Shown: in pieces, positions 32,391-44,250 of the stretch
How positions within the stretch are numbered: position 1 is the stretch's first letter
Layout of the letters: every line of letters starts with the position of its first letter
Assembly: GCA_011317545.1 (NCBI GenBank)
Contig: WUJK01000011.1
Span: 1,317,501 to 1,381,500, forward strand
DNA: 64,000 nt
Reading direction: 5' to 3'
From: Coniella vitis
Lineage: Eukaryota; Ascomycota; Sordariomycetes; Diaporthales; Schizoparmaceae
The notes under the pieces: model-generated
The model's database searches: none
What the model was told of the DNA's origin: nothing
The model's input: the letters and a program-made list of their open reading frames with translations, nothing else
Translations under genes and position numbers: made by a program

Positions 32391-34438
32391 TGACTGCCTC
32401 CGAGTCTCTCACGTCATTTAATGTGACTGGTCTCACGTGCTTTTCGTTTCGTTTCCTCATTTGGCAAGTGTAGTGGGCTGGGAGACACATCCCTCTTGGA
32501 TGGCGCGAGGTTCAGAAGACAAAGGTAGTCATCCAGAGAGGTGAGTATGGATTCTCTGGGTTTATACTCCTGAGGATACCTAACCTGATGGGGTTACTTT
32601 TTATGACTGAATGTTGTGTATCTTGATATATTAATACTGGATACGTACAATCAAAACTACTGCTTCAACTATTCCCTAGCGGTGAGCTGTTTGGTTCTTT
32701 TAGAGATAGTTTATGATGATAATAACTTCCTGTTCAGTCTGAATAACAAAGTCTCTAATGAGAAGCATTATATAAGAAATCAAGGGATTCCAATGCTCGA
32801 TAGCATTAGACTTATAGCTCGACGCGATGGGGAAGACGCTACCGCAATGCGAAGTGGTGCCATGCAATCGCCTTTACAGTACTTGAAAGTATTAGCAATC
32901 ATACAACAGGGCTTGCAAACATAATAAATACAAGTACATGGTTCTGACAGATGGTTGGCTGCCCTCCTGCCTAGTAATGCCGTTTTCATCTCTAGACTCC
33001 GATCAATATAAGTAATGTTATCCTACATCACACCGCCTCCCCGTTGCAAGACAAACATCATGAAAGCCCAAACATCACTGACGCTCGCACTATTATCATC
33101 AGCGTAACGGTGCTTTCGACTCCATTCTTAAGCCGGAACGCGGCTCGTTCGGACTTGCAGAGTGCCTCGCAAGGTTATTGAGAATCCATGCTAAGTGTCC
33201 CTCATTCTCACTGGGAGAAACAACTGCTTAACCTCTGCCTCTGTCCTCCCTTTTCTTTTATACTTCGCGTACCTTAAGCCAAGAAGTCTCCCATCAAGGT
33301 CTGTTATATGTCATCTCGGAGGTGGACAGGCCAAGCATACAGCAAGGCAGCTTCTCCAGCTCTCGAGTTTTCAGTCGTTACAGAATTTTATTCAGCCCTG
33401 GCACGAATCAGAACCGTTGGTAAAGTAGATTACACCCCCAAGCTATGTTGACTCGAAAATTCCGATGGATTCGGCCGACTTGAGCCTGATTATGCTTCAC
33501 GAGCAAGTCGTCTTGCTGTCTCTCATTGCTACTTATATATGCTATCGATACTCGTGGCCTAACCGCAGGATCTTTGATCGTAAAGTCATCTCTTCTTCTT
33601 GGTCTCGTCATTATGCCCTGGTTTCGAGTTCCCTTTTTCTTACAAAAGGAAATCACAATTTCCATCATCAAAGAACGCCGCCCGCCGCCCCAACCGTCTT
33701 GATTGATGATCGCCGTGTGAGCTTGTGGAGTGCCACCGAAGCCTGAGCCTCTTCTGCAAGAAGTATGCTTGCATTTTCTCGACATCAGGCGGTTTAATGC
33801 GCTTCGATGACATTCGTGAGCTGAAGCATCCGTGCTCTAGCCCTGCATCAAAATGCTGTCTTCGGGGATTTGGTTCGTTGTCAGCGCCCTGGTCTGTCAC
33901 GAGCGGGTCGCAAACGCACAATCCATCGCAGCACTTTGGCGGGTAAGGCTTGGTTGGGTACGCCTTCGCTCCACGCCTGCAAAGCTTCTGGTCAGTGATT
34001 TGGGAGCTCTGCGCGATGCTAATCACTTATTGGGCAGAAAATAGAAAGAAAAAGAAAGCCACGCTTTCTCGATGCATCGAAAAGCCGACCTTGACAGGCG
34101 CCAGTAGCTGCGCGATGTCACGATATTGGTCTCGGTAGCTGTAGGCTGTGCCTAATGATTTGGCACCAAACTCTACAAGTACCTGCCATGCCTGAGCTCG
34201 GCGCAGCGGGTGACATACACATAAGAATGGCAAAAGGATTGAGAGCGCAGACATTGGTTGATTGAGCTCACACTACATCGAACTAAACACAGAGTAACAT
34301 ACAACGTGCGAACTTCAACTGCATCCCTTCACTGTCTCTAGACATGATGATGTTTCCAATTAAACATTCACAGTGTCCAGTGCTTGTCCTATTGTCCTGT
34401 CTTCTTGAATCAGTCTTCAGGAAACTTCCTTGGGCCTT
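32391..34438. other. Gene-poor region with a possible decayed minus-strand gene
   Basis: About 2 kb. A minus-strand ATG at 34254 opens a 75-codon frame with a signal-like start (M-S-A-L-S-I-L-L-P-F-L). A second frame (about 34010-33640) contains a Cys-rich K-C-C-D-G-L-C-V-C-D-P stretch. I could not join them with convincing splice sites and do not recognise a family. This may be a secreted protein gene, a relic, or chance. Confidence 0.3.
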
Positions 34439-34471
34439 CCTGGGCCAGTCCGCAAGCCTCACTGAACCATT

Positions 34472-34508
<37 letters not shown>

Positions 34509-34517
34509 CGGGACGTA
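34439..34517 (-). pseudogene. Fragment of 18S (SSU) ribosomal RNA gene
   Basis: The minus strand carries the highly conserved 3' region of SSU rRNA: TTTGTACACACCGCCCGTC, then CGCTACTACCGATTGAATGG, TCAGTGAGGC and GGACTGGCCCAG. It is the target of universal SSU primers near helix 44. Homology stops abruptly on both sides, and single-base differences (for example CCGGCCC for CTGCCC, and changes after GGCCCAG) show divergence. It is a dispersed rDNA relic, not a functional rRNA gene. A short protein frame across it is only the translation of rRNA. Confidence 0.85.
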
Positions 34518-34597
34518 GTTGCTGATGTCTATGTTGGTGGGTTTAAAGGATGTGGGGGTCCCAAGTGATATCACGTAGAGGATTGCAGTACCCAAGT

Positions 34598-34972
34598 TCA
34601 GTTGTCAGGCACTCCTTGAACCGTTTCGCTGTGCATGTGCTGCTGATTGTGTTCGATGTCCGTGAAGCTGAGACCTGCCCTCGCTGTACATGTGTGACAG
34701 GACCTTGAGTGTTCTTGTTGCCCAAAAATCATGTCGACCATGGTGTTTCGAAACCCAATCTGTTTTCTTCTGTTGGAGTGGAGCGATCCAGAACGCACAC
34801 ACGCGTAGAACGACAGTCCGCGTTTCTGTACAATGCTGTCGGCATTCTTGGACGGTCGGTGGTCACACGTCGGTGCCATCAAGACGTCTGCGAGAGGTTC
34901 AGAGGTTGGTGAAGCCGCGAACGCAGTTGCTTTTCGGTCGACAGCGGAATACATGCTCTTTGACGTGCCCAT
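34598..34972 (-). CDS. Possible hypothetical protein (124 aa)
   Basis: An ATG-initiated minus-strand frame starts M-G-T-S-K-S-M-Y-S-A-V-D. It lies just beside the rRNA relic. There is no signal peptide, membrane segment or recognised domain. It may be a chance frame or the first exon of a longer gene; a GTCCTG donor-like site occurs about 90 codons in. Confidence 0.25.
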   Translation of the reverse strand: MGTSKSMYSAVDRKATAFAASPTSEPLADVLMAPTCDHRPSKNADSIVQKRGLSFYACVRSGSLHSNRRKQIGFRNTMVDMIFGQQEHSRSCHTCTARAGLSFTDIEHNQQHMHSETVQGVPDN

Positions 34973-36193
34973 GATCTCTAAGAAAATGTCAATCCAAGCG
35001 GGAAATCATTGCTGACACGAGTCCATTACTTACTGTTGTTCAAGTCCTCCTTGTTACCCCAATGGTCGGATTTAGACACCGCCGTCCTGGATTCGGTCTG
35101 CTGGTGGACGAAATTGACATTCCCAACTCTTGGCCGCTCCAATTGCGCCTGTTGGCACGCCCGCTCTCGCAGGGCCATCCTTAGGCTGGTTCAACCGGTT
35201 GGGCCGGGGCAGCTGGGTCCAGTCCACCGACAAACCTCCAAAGCACGCCCCAGAACACATGGCGACCTTCCTCCATGAGGCTCTTCACGCCTCTGCTTGC
35301 AGCTGCTAGCAAATTCTGGGCAAATTTGCTCAGAAAATGCCAGCATATCCAGTCTTTCTGTCATGCGTCCAAGGCAGCGTCTCCAACCGCACAACCAACG
35401 GCCTAAAGACATGTCAGCAAAGTTTCAGAGCGAAGTGCAGTGGAGAGCCGTCGAAGAGCAAGGGGAGTGCCGAACAAAGACGTGGGCAACTCAAAGCATT
35501 GGTCGAGACTTACTCGGACGACGGGGCTGGTAAAAATACTTTTAATTCTATTGTAAGCGCTATCCATCGTCGCTACAATCCAAAAAAAATCAAAAAAGAG
35601 GTAATGATGTTGATGGATGTGGTCGGAATGGGTTCTACTAGGTGGGTTGTGTGAGGAGGAAAGGAAGAAGAAAGCAAAAAGACCATTTGCGGATTTCGAA
35701 AACATAAGTGTTCATTCAGAAGAGAATAGTCAAGTCTAGAGGAAGGAGTGAACAAAACACGGCTACGTAGGACACTCTGCGCGCGTGTGCGGCTCCTGCC
35801 AGTGAACATCTCTGTTTTCCCTGGTTCAGCCATTCTTTCCAGCCTTGCATCTCGGCTGTTGTCAAGCTTACCTCGCCAGGATCAATAAGTGCTAGCCTTG
35901 GCAGGAACGGCGGCTGGCTCAAAGCAGACACTCAGGCTTGCTATGGTTCATAGCATAGCCGCTGACCGATGTTTGAAGTCGGGTGCGTACAGAAATTGGA
36001 AGACATGGAAGACTACCCAGGTACCTAATTAGTAGAGATGGGATAGAAATCTAACGTAGGACCTTGACTCTCTGGTTAAGGATCACACTATCTAAGGCCA
36101 TTGATGATGACGATTTGCAGCTCCTTCATCTCACCTCAGTTGTTTTCTATCTACTGTCACTTCCGCAACATCTTCCTGTGCCATGTCTCTTTG
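34973..36193. other. Intergenic region
   Basis: Overlapping short frames in several phases without domain motifs or splice support. No gene can be defended. Confidence 0.5.
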
Positions 36194-36991
36194 TCAATAC
36201 CGCCGTGCGCACCGCGGTTGAGAAAATACAAGTTTGGCGAATCTTAACGGATCTTTCCACGCATGGTAAGCCGTATAACCAATAGCAAACCCACAAAGAC
36301 CCAAGAGAAGCACATGCGGGACAATTACCACAAGATTCTTCCATAGCGCTGGGTCATTTGCCAGCCAGTGCTCCAGATCTCGAAGATTCTTCTCATCTTG
36401 CTCCCTTCGCTGCTTGTCACGCTCTTTTTGCCATATAGCAAGCTCTTCTTCGCGTTTAGCACGCTCTACTGCGGATTCATGGCGACAACAGCAATTGTGT
36501 CTGTTGTGCCTGCCGAAAAGGTCTTCGCAGAGCATTGCACTACTCGGGCGAGTAGATTGATTTTCGTAAGGGCTCATCCGTGGCGATGGTGTTTGCACCC
36601 GTGTTCTTGTCGCTTCTTGTGTTGGGTTGGGGGCTGGAGCCGGAGCTGGAGCTGGAGCTGCTGTGGTTCGCGACGGCGATGGGTTTTGAGCTATCCCAGC
36701 TGCAGGCCTTGAAGTAACAGTTGTGGAGATGGACCTGCTTATGTCGTTGCCTTGGCTTGCCCAGAACCAGCCTTGTCCCCAAGCCGGGGCCGAAGTGACT
36801 GAGTTGCCATTACGGACTGTGATCACACGGGTCTGTGGTAGGTTATACCGTCCACGTATCGATTCGAGGCAGAAGGTGCAGTGCGTGGCCTCGTGTCGGC
36901 AATTTCTGCAGCGACCACCTTCTCTTAACAGATTGTGATTGTTGTTTGTACGACATTGGCAGCAAACCCAACCACTGTTTGCTTCAGCCAT
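36194..36991 (-). CDS. Membrane protein with N-terminal zinc ribbon
   Basis: A single exon of 265 aa with ATG 36991 in good context (AAC ATG G). Residues 9-42 hold paired Cys motifs (W-V-C-C-Q-C, then C-R-N-C and H-C-T-F-C) like RanBP2-type or treble-clef zinc ribbons. A Pro/Ala/Thr-rich linker with an A-P repeat follows (about 110-125), then a charged helix (E-R-A-K-R-E-E-E to R-D-L-E-H-W), and one or two membrane segments near the C-terminus (V-V-I-V-P-H-V-L-L-L-G-L-C-G-F-A-I-G). The order suggests a protein anchored by its tail with its zinc ribbon in the cytosol. The function is unknown; fungal-specific by appearance. Confidence 0.7.
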   Translation of the reverse strand: MAEANSGWVCCQCRTNNNHNLLREGGRCRNCRHEATHCTFCLESIRGRYNLPQTRVITVRNGNSVTSAPAWGQGWFWASQGNDISRSISTTVTSRPAAGIAQNPSPSRTTAAPAPAPAPAPNPTQEATRTRVQTPSPRMSPYENQSTRPSSAMLCEDLFGRHNRHNCCCRHESAVERAKREEELAIWQKERDKQRREQDEKNLRDLEHWLANDPALWKNLVVIVPHVLLLGLCGFAIGYTAYHAWKDPLRFAKLVFSQPRCARRY

Positions 36992-39332
36992 GTTTGTAGA
37001 AGAGGGAACGATGAGGTGTCAAGGACTCGATTAGTGTTGATGGTGTTGGACAAGATGAAGGTGTGCTGATGCATAGGAGGCCGTTTTCTGGGGCTGGGAG
37101 GCTACGTGCAATTATAAATTAGGCTCCTTAAAACTCTTCTCGTATACGTGTCTTTGTGATCGCAGGCTAATGCTTCCCTGAATGTCTGCAAGCGGTTTTC
37201 ATTGATTCTCAAGCTATGTGATGGCTGCTGGCAGCTGACATTGACGACTATACATAGTATGGTCGTGGTCCATCCGTGTAAGACGATTGGCTCGTTTGGG
37301 CCGTCCCCGCCCCACTTTACTCGCCCTCTCTCCCGTACCTGCCAAGGACCAAGGCTGCCAAGTACCGAGCCAGGCCTATTCAGTACCTTGAGTACCGATC
37401 TACATGTCACTACTCTGAGTTGAGGCAGCTAATGCATAGTCCGGTGTGTTTCGTGCAGGTATCTTGGCGAGGTACATTCAGCAACAAAGTCACGCCCTTG
37501 GTCCATCCCCACCGTGGCTCTTTCTCGACGACCTCTTGCTCGAGACCCCGCTTCTGGAAAGACCACTTCCTTTGCTTGCTAGACTAATCCCTCAGTGTTG
37601 AATCAGCGAACCTGCCTGGCTCCTACGGCTGGAAAGAGGCTGGGAGCAGTTGCGACGCGCGTCACATGTACTGTGGAAAATCTGCTCGACTTGCGACAAC
37701 TCTCACTTGCGGTAGGAGCTGGTTTGGAAGAAAGGAAAAAAGACAACCCGACTCTTACGGGCCTTTGAAAGACTTGCACTCAGGTGCCTTCCCATTCCCG
37801 GTAGTAGTATACCACGGCAGCATCTCCTTTCTAAAAGCAGGCTACGCCACAAAGTCAGCTAACTTTCCAGGCCCGCAAGCTAGGTGACCGTTTCTGGTAA
37901 TTATTCGGGCCAAGGGCGATTCGAAGAAAAAGAACCGGCCCGAGCTTTATGCCCAGTGACGAGTGCAGTGGCGTGTCGGAAATTCTAAGGCTTGCCATGG
38001 TATCTCAAGTAAGATTCTCGCTCCGTGTTGAAGCAAGGTGCCTCTATCTGCCGAGGGTTCTGTTATCGGTGGGCTCTTGGGAAATACAAGCGTTGCTTTT
38101 GCTTGTGACATGTATATCAACTTCTCAATACAGAGTTTGATGGCAGGTTTGTCAGACCCTTGGTGCGGTGGGCGGTATGCGATGCTACAAGTTACACGTT
38201 AGAGCAGAAAGATTATCGTTATGCATATCCAAGTCAAGTCTGCCTCAATCCTCGACCGCTTAGCCCTGATATTTGGGTTGCACGCTCAAAAAGGACTCGA
38301 GGAGCGATGATCCCTTTCCAAAAGACCCGACAGCTTCCTTTAACGATGACTGCAAGGCTGCTAGCACCTTCTAAGCTGTCAGGGTATGGCCTTGTAGATA
38401 TGTTGTTGCGTGATGTTCTTCGAGCTTGCTGTTATTGCTGCTCTCCATTTCACGGCTACTGCATAGCGGCTCTGAATCTCGGCCTCCTCTAATTCAAGAA
38501 TTCATTAAGACAAATCGGGTTGCTCCATTCAGCGCGGCAGATTCGTTAATAATACAAATGGCAGTCCTACAAACAATGAAACGGACTTATGTTTTCTGTG
38601 GTTACAGAGGACTCCAAAATGGACAACCAAAAAGTCTGGTCTATGGAAAAGGTCAGAGAGAGCAGCATAACCGAGCAGAGTGCACCAAGACATGCATAAT
38701 CCACTAGATGCATAAAGTCAACACAACCTCAATAAAAAATATGTTTGTTTATCAAGAAGTAGATCGACTCCACCGACTCTGATGGGAAACGATCCTGATC
38801 TGCCGATTTGCGTCTGACCACAGCCATCTGCTGACAGAAATCTGACAGCCTCACGCTACTGTGATTGGGCATTGTCGTTGGGGGAAGGCTCGCTGACCTC
38901 TAATTAGTTACAGCACCCAACACCAGCGTAGGGTATACTCTCGCGTAATCAGCTTCATTTGAAGCGAAGGAGCGAGAACTAAAATCTGTTGCTTCTGCAT
39001 GCCCAGAAGCTGACATGCATGGGATTTCTCAAATCCTGATTGGTCTAGGAAAGATCGATTGGATCTTTTGGACAGGCATCAGAGTTGTACCTCATTTCCT
39101 TTCCCTCGTCACCACTAGGTCTATCTGGAATGCTGACTACTCTTACAGCTTCCAGTCAGGTCAGTTGCATGCTGCTTTCGTACAGCTTTCTGGTGCCTCT
39201 GTGCCCCAAACAAGCGAACCAGGCTCAAGCGACACTTGAGAACCTCACGGTCTCCCGCATCTTTGCATTTGGCATTCTACTGATTTCACTGGTCTTCAGC
39301 AGACGGCTGCCGCTTCTGCTTGATGCATCAGT
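36992..39332. other. Gene-poor region
   Basis: About 2.3 kb holding the promoter of the zinc-ribbon gene and the upstream region of the GNAT gene. Only short frames are present. I see no RNA gene, repeat or conserved motif. Confidence 0.55.
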
Positions 39333-40184
39333 ATGACGCCGCCGCCGAGGCTTGAAGCAAAATCTGGAGGCAAAAGTAAAAGTTTCTGCAGTAATATTTC
39401 CCTGACGAGTCAAGGGGAAAAACTGACCGCATCACGGAGCAGAATACATTGAGAGAACCATTGAGATATTGAGCCCCGCATTCCGGGACGATCCGGTTTA
39501 CACATGGATGTTGCACAACATCCCTATATCCAAACATGAGTCGGCGCTGCCCAAGCTCCTTCGTGCTTTCTTTCATCAGGGCGCCCTCAACAGGGCGATT
39601 TTCATAGAGGTGAATGACTTCAGCTGCTGCGGTATGTTCATGCCACCGGGGGCGCACGTCGACAACCCATGGACAATGCTACAGGCGGGCCTGCTCTCAG
39701 CGCTTCGCAATGTTGGCTTTGGACCCTTCAAAGTAAGATTCTTGTAACTATTTGTTTTGGTTCCAATCGTTTGAGATACTGCTTGTCTGACTGGTTTGAT
39801 TACTCTTTTTTGCATTTGTAGCGCGCTGTACTTGAGTATGCTCGCGCTACTGAGGCCAAGATCAAAGAAATCTTCACCAGAGAAGAGCACAGGAAGCATT
39901 GGTATGTCTTCATGATGGGAACGGCAGTAGATCGGCGTCGCAGAGGCTACGCCAGTGCATTGCTCGTGCATCTGCAGGACCGAGCCCAAAGCGATGGGCA
40001 CCCCATCTGGCTCGAAGCTACAACACCAAAATCCCGGGATCTGTACCTGAAGCATGGATTCACCGATGCTGGGGAGATTGTGCTAGGTGCGGGCAAGGTT
40101 GGCGCAGGCGGTTTGCCTAGGAAGGCTGGCGAAGGCATTACCGTCTGGTCGATGTTCTGGCGACCTGTCAGTGTAGGGGGATAG
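39333..40184 (+). CDS. GNAT-family N-acetyltransferase
   Basis: Three exons, 39333-39375, 39440-39732 and 39822-40184 (232 aa), in phase; the first intron has a CTGAC branch site and the second a GTAAG donor. An N-terminal A-F-R-D-D-P-V-Y-T-W-M is typical of fungal GNATs. The acetyl-CoA motif A is M-G-T-A-V-D-R-R-R-R-G-Y-A-S-A-L-L, followed by W-L-E-A-T-T and a Y-L-K-H-G-F-T motif B. It transfers an acetyl group from acetyl-CoA to an amine; the substrate is unknown. Exon 1 is short and less certain than the rest. Confidence 0.82.
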
Positions 40185-41244
40185 ACCACACTCTGGTTGT
40201 TTGGAGAGTGATTCTGCGGCGCATGTAGCTCAGTCCGCCATTCGGTGAGCACAAGGCTAGTTAATCTTGCAACACTGGAAGAAATCGCCATGATGGTGAG
40301 GCAACAATAAAGATTGGCTCCTGTTCTCGCTGCACACGAGCTGGCGGTATGACGGAAGTTGTGGGTTCGTCAGGAAACCGCATCGAGATGAGCCCCCTTT
40401 TGAACTGGGCGACCCAGACCTTGGCCATTCTTTATCATTGGTTTGGGGTGGAAGCAGTAGATCCGCTCGCAGGTCAAATGCTGAAAATGACCCAACGGTA
40501 AAGATTTTAGAATTCACACGGCAGGAGATAGATAGTTGTTTGTGTGCATCACATCGCCACAGCACGTGACCGCGGCAGTGTTTCCCTTTTGTTCGAACGA
40601 AGCGTATCGTTTCTTCTTGTCTTCAGAGCTTATTTTGGTAACCCAGAATGACACTCATTCGGCACCAAGGTTCTAGGAACCTTTCGCATTTCACGGATTG
40701 TGTATGTATTCTGGGTTCCTCAGCAGCCATTGTCAAGGGATCCCTGAGCGGTCCTGTCCTGGCACGGTACCCGTCGCCGAGCGGACTTCTTCGGAAAGTC
40801 CGCTTCCCGCCCGGCGCCGTTTTAGTTCAATGTCCGCCACCGCGTTTTCCGCCTTGTCGCCCTCGTCAATCTCCGCTAATGAGCGGACTTTCAAACCACT
40901 TCACAATTCTAGCATCCCGTCTTCCACCCGATCAAAAGAGCAGACTAGCTTGTAGCCCCGACCTGACATTAGCCTGTAGTCTCGCATGCCCTTCTCGATG
41001 CAGACCTCGCGAAGGAACATGCCCTGAGCGCGAGGACCGAGGATGCAGGACCTGAAAATCTGAGCATCAGCGTAGGCTACCGCGCAGAGAAGATGTATAA
41101 ATCCGACTTGTGCCTGCTGAGAAGAACTCGAGAGGAAAACGACAAGGTCGACACAGCCGTACTCGATCCATGCAAACCTCTCAAGAGACATAGACCTGTC
41201 ACATAAGACAAAAAGAAATCAGAGATACTCGGGAGTCGTCTACC
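40185..41244. other. Intergenic region upstream of FMN reductase
   Basis: About 1 kb with no supported gene. It contains a strong hairpin at 40780-40804, listed separately. Confidence 0.6.
40780..40804. other. Perfect 9-bp hairpin with UUCG-like loop
   Basis: AGCGGACTT (40780-40788) and AAGTCCGCT (40796-40804) are exact complements around CTTCGGA, which contains a TTCG tetraloop. The word GAGCGGACTTTC recurs at about 40880. It could be a stable RNA structure or an inverted binding site. Confidence 0.5.
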
Positions 41245-41892
41245 ATGGCTGCCAGCAGCAACACTCTCTACAAGGTCGCCATCATCTGCGGCAGCACGCG
41301 CTCCCTCCGCGCCGGACCACAAATCACCGCCTTCGTCCACAGCGCAATCGAGCAGCACCTCGCGGCGACAAGAGGCACAACGACAAGCACACCACCGCCC
41401 CTTGCGCTCGAGCTCGAGCTCGTCGACATAGCAGCATTCCACCTCCCGCTCTTTGACGAGGCCGTCATCCCGCGAGCCGTCACGGACCCCAGCGGCTACG
41501 CGCACGAACACACGCGCGTCTGGGCGACCAAGATCGCGGCCTGCCACGCGTTTGTCCTTGTCACGCCCCAGTACAACTGGGGCATCCCCGCCGGTCTCAA
41601 GAACGCCATCGACTACCTGTTCAACGAGTGGACAGGCAAGCCCGCCATGGTCGTCGCGTACGGCGGCCACGGCGGGGGCAAGGCCGCCGAGGCGCTCCAG
41701 ACGGTGTGTCGGGGCTTGCGGATGAAGGTCGTCGAGAGACCTGTCTGTTTGGCCTTTCCCGACGGCGACTTTGCGGCCAAGTGCCTTGTTGGTGGGGATC
41801 TGGCGCTGGGTGAGGGCGGCCGAAACGTCTGGGAGAGGGAAAAGCAGGAGCTTGTGGGTGTGTGGGAGGAAATGGTGGAGCTCCTGGGCTGA
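41245..41892 (+). CDS. NADPH-dependent FMN reductase / flavodoxin-like quinone reductase
   Basis: A single exon of 215 aa, the usual length of this family; ATG 41245 is in strong context (ACC ATG G). The flavodoxin-like fold begins V-A-I-I-C-G-S-T-R, the FMN-phosphate loop. T-P-Q-Y-N-W-G-I-P-A-G-L-K-N-A-I-D is the family signature (about residues 110-126), followed by Y-G-G-H-G-G-G-K-A-A. It reduces FMN or quinones with NAD(P)H in the cytosol and may supply reduced flavin or detoxify quinones. It does not clearly belong to a cluster with its neighbours. Confidence 0.9.
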   Translation: MAASSNTLYKVAIICGSTRSLRAGPQITAFVHSAIEQHLAATRGTTTSTPPPLALELELVDIAAFHLPLFDEAVIPRAVTDPSGYAHEHTRVWATKIAACHAFVLVTPQYNWGIPAGLKNAIDYLFNEWTGKPAMVVAYGGHGGGKAAEALQTVCRGLRMKVVERPVCLAFPDGDFAAKCLVGGDLALGEGGRNVWEREKQELVGVWEEMVELLG

Positions 41893-42320
41893 GGGGTGTG
41901 CAAGAAGGCAAGTCATGTTCACTCGTCCGTCTTACTCGCGCATCCGAAGACGGTGGCAGCATAGCATCACTTTTGATAAGGAAACACCGGTCTAGTACGG
42001 TGTTTTGACTTTGGTTTACATATCCATTTTTGCGTCTCACTGCCAAGGCGTGCTATGCAGAACAGTGAGCGATGTTGCGGGCGGCAAGCCACGGCAACTG
42101 AGCGTGCTCTCAGGGGTGCCTTGCGCCATCGACCCATATAAATGCACAATGTAACGCGCGAGGCATAGTGGCTCGCGAGCAAGAACGTGGAAAGAGAAAA
42201 TTATGAATGTGTGATATAATCGCAGCAAGACGAGATAAAAGCTTGACGAGGATGATCAGATAGGCAATTTTCTTATTCTGCATTCTGCATGCAAGCTCTT
42301 CAGCCCAGCCCACTGCGATC

Positions 42321-44250
42321 ATGTCGGACTTTGGCAGCGGACAAGCAAAGCCAGTCTCTCGCTTCACCAGGTGGTATCGGAGTCCTCTCTTCAATATCGT
42401 TCTGGTTGGCTTGATTTCCCTCACTCAGCCTGGAATATGGAATGCCCTGAACAGTATGTTGGCAGTGTACACATTCCGCCCACCTCAGTTCCCCCCCTCA
42501 CGGCCTCTCGAGATACGCCTCGGAAACTAACAGAGCACAACTGGCAGGTGTGGGAGCGGGTGGACAAGAGAAGCCCTACCTGGTCAACGCCGCTAATGCC
42601 TTGACATACGGGTTCGTGTCCTGCAATATCTTGCCAGGAGATCGACGGGTGGATGTTTTGCTCACCGCTTGTCCAGGTTGATGGTCGTCCTCTGCTTCGT
42701 CTTCGGCGCGCTGTCCAACAAGATCGGCGTCAAGTGGGTTCTTGTCATTGGTACGCTCGGCTACGCACCATACTCGGCATCGCTGTACGTCAACAACCGC
42801 TACGGCACAGAGTGGTTCGTCATCTTTGGCGGCGCGACGTGTGGAATTGCGGCGGCAGCGCTTTGGAGTTCCGAAGCGGCCATTGCATTGGGCTACGGCA
42901 AAGTCGAGGATCGTGGAAAGTTTAGTGAGTCCTACAATTGATGCCTTATACAAACACCAGCATGTACGAACCAAAAGTATCCTCAAAGTACTGACGATCT
43001 GGTCGACAATATCCAGCCGGTATCTGGCTCGGCCTCCGTGAGTTTGGCCAGCTGATTGGCGCTGCCATGGAACTTGCGTACAACATCAACGACTCGGCGC
43101 GCGGCAAGATCTCGTACACGACGTACTTCATCCTCATCGCCATTCAATGCCTCGGCTTGCCGCTCGCTCTGATGGTCTCCCCGCCACAAAAGCTTATTCT
43201 CCCCAACGGAGCACGCATGCAAGACCCGACCGCGGCCAAGAGCGTCAAGAGCGAGCTGCGCAAGGTGTGGAAATTGCTGAAGCGCAAGGAGATCCTCCTC
43301 CTTCTCCCCGTCCTGATTGGCTTCGAGTGGAACACCGTCTACGTGAGCATCTACTTGACGGACTAGTGCGTGATATCCCACACCCCCCCCCCCCCTCTTC
43401 TTCTCTCTACCACACCCACCTTCCAGACATGGCGAGGCTCGCATACTGACAGGGAGTGTGTTATCTTTTCAATGTAGCTTTTCGGTCCGAGCCCGGTCTC
43501 TGGCGTCTTTGAGCACCAGCCTTGTGGCCACTGTTGCTGATGTCTGGTGGGGCTGGTTTTTGGATCGGAAGCGGTTCAGTCGGCCTACCTTGGCCAAGAT
43601 CACTTGGTTCTTCTTCACGATTGCCATGCTTGCCCTCTTCTCATACCAAACTGCCAACGAGAAGCTCTATGAGAAGACACAGCCGACCCTAGACTGGGCA
43701 CATCCAGGTTTCGGTCGAGGATTTGTCTCCATGATATTGTTCAGGTAAGTCGGCACACACACACACTTAAACACACACACAGGGGAAGAAATGGAGTCAC
43801 CCTAGACGCCTTCCACCAATCTAAACAACTGCAGCTAAACAAGCAAGCTATGGCAGATTCTTCGACGAGTCCTACTACATGTTCACCTACTGGCTGATCG
43901 GCTCTCTCTTTGACGACCTCGAGACGCTCTCGCTCGTCGTCGGCATCATCCGCTCCTTTGAGTCCCTCGGCTTCTGCATCTCGTACGGCATCGGCGCGAG
44001 TGCCGCGTCGCCCATGGTCAACCTGGCCATTGCATTCGCCATGTTTGGCGTGTCGATCCCCACCACCACCTGGGTGGTCTACATGGTGCCCGAGCGGCCC
44101 ATCAACGTCGACGCAGAGGGTGCGGGCCTCGCTGGTGGCAGTGGTCACAGCGAGGAGGAGGAGAAGGAGTCGTCGCCCGAGAAGGCCGGCGAGATCGAGC
44201 CTCGATACCTCAGTGCGGCCATTATAGCCTCCGATGCGCCGCATCCGTAG
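42321..44250 (+). CDS. UNC93-like MFS transporter
   Basis: Six exons, 42321-42453, 42548-42611, 42677-42924, 43017-43365, 43478-43744 and 43857-44250 (484 aa), all in phase with GT-AG borders. The opening R-S-P-L-F-N-I-V-L-V-G-L-I-S-L-T-Q-P-G-I-W-N-A-L-N-S and G-A-G-G-Q are hallmarks of the fungal UNC93/DUF895 group. Later G-I-W-L-G-L-R-E-F-G-Q-L-I-G and S-Y-T-T-Y follow the family pattern. About 11-12 membrane segments; the acidic tail E-E-E-E-K-E is probably cytosolic. The substrate is unknown; the group has been linked to ion or metabolite transport. Confidence 0.9.

Noticed and set aside
34410..34595. A short protein frame over the rRNA fragment
   Set aside because: It is the translation of the conserved SSU rRNA segment.
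40648..41055. A 135-codon plus-strand frame
   Set aside because: Pro/Ser/Arg/Cys-rich composition without domains; it crosses the hairpin and has no conserved feature.
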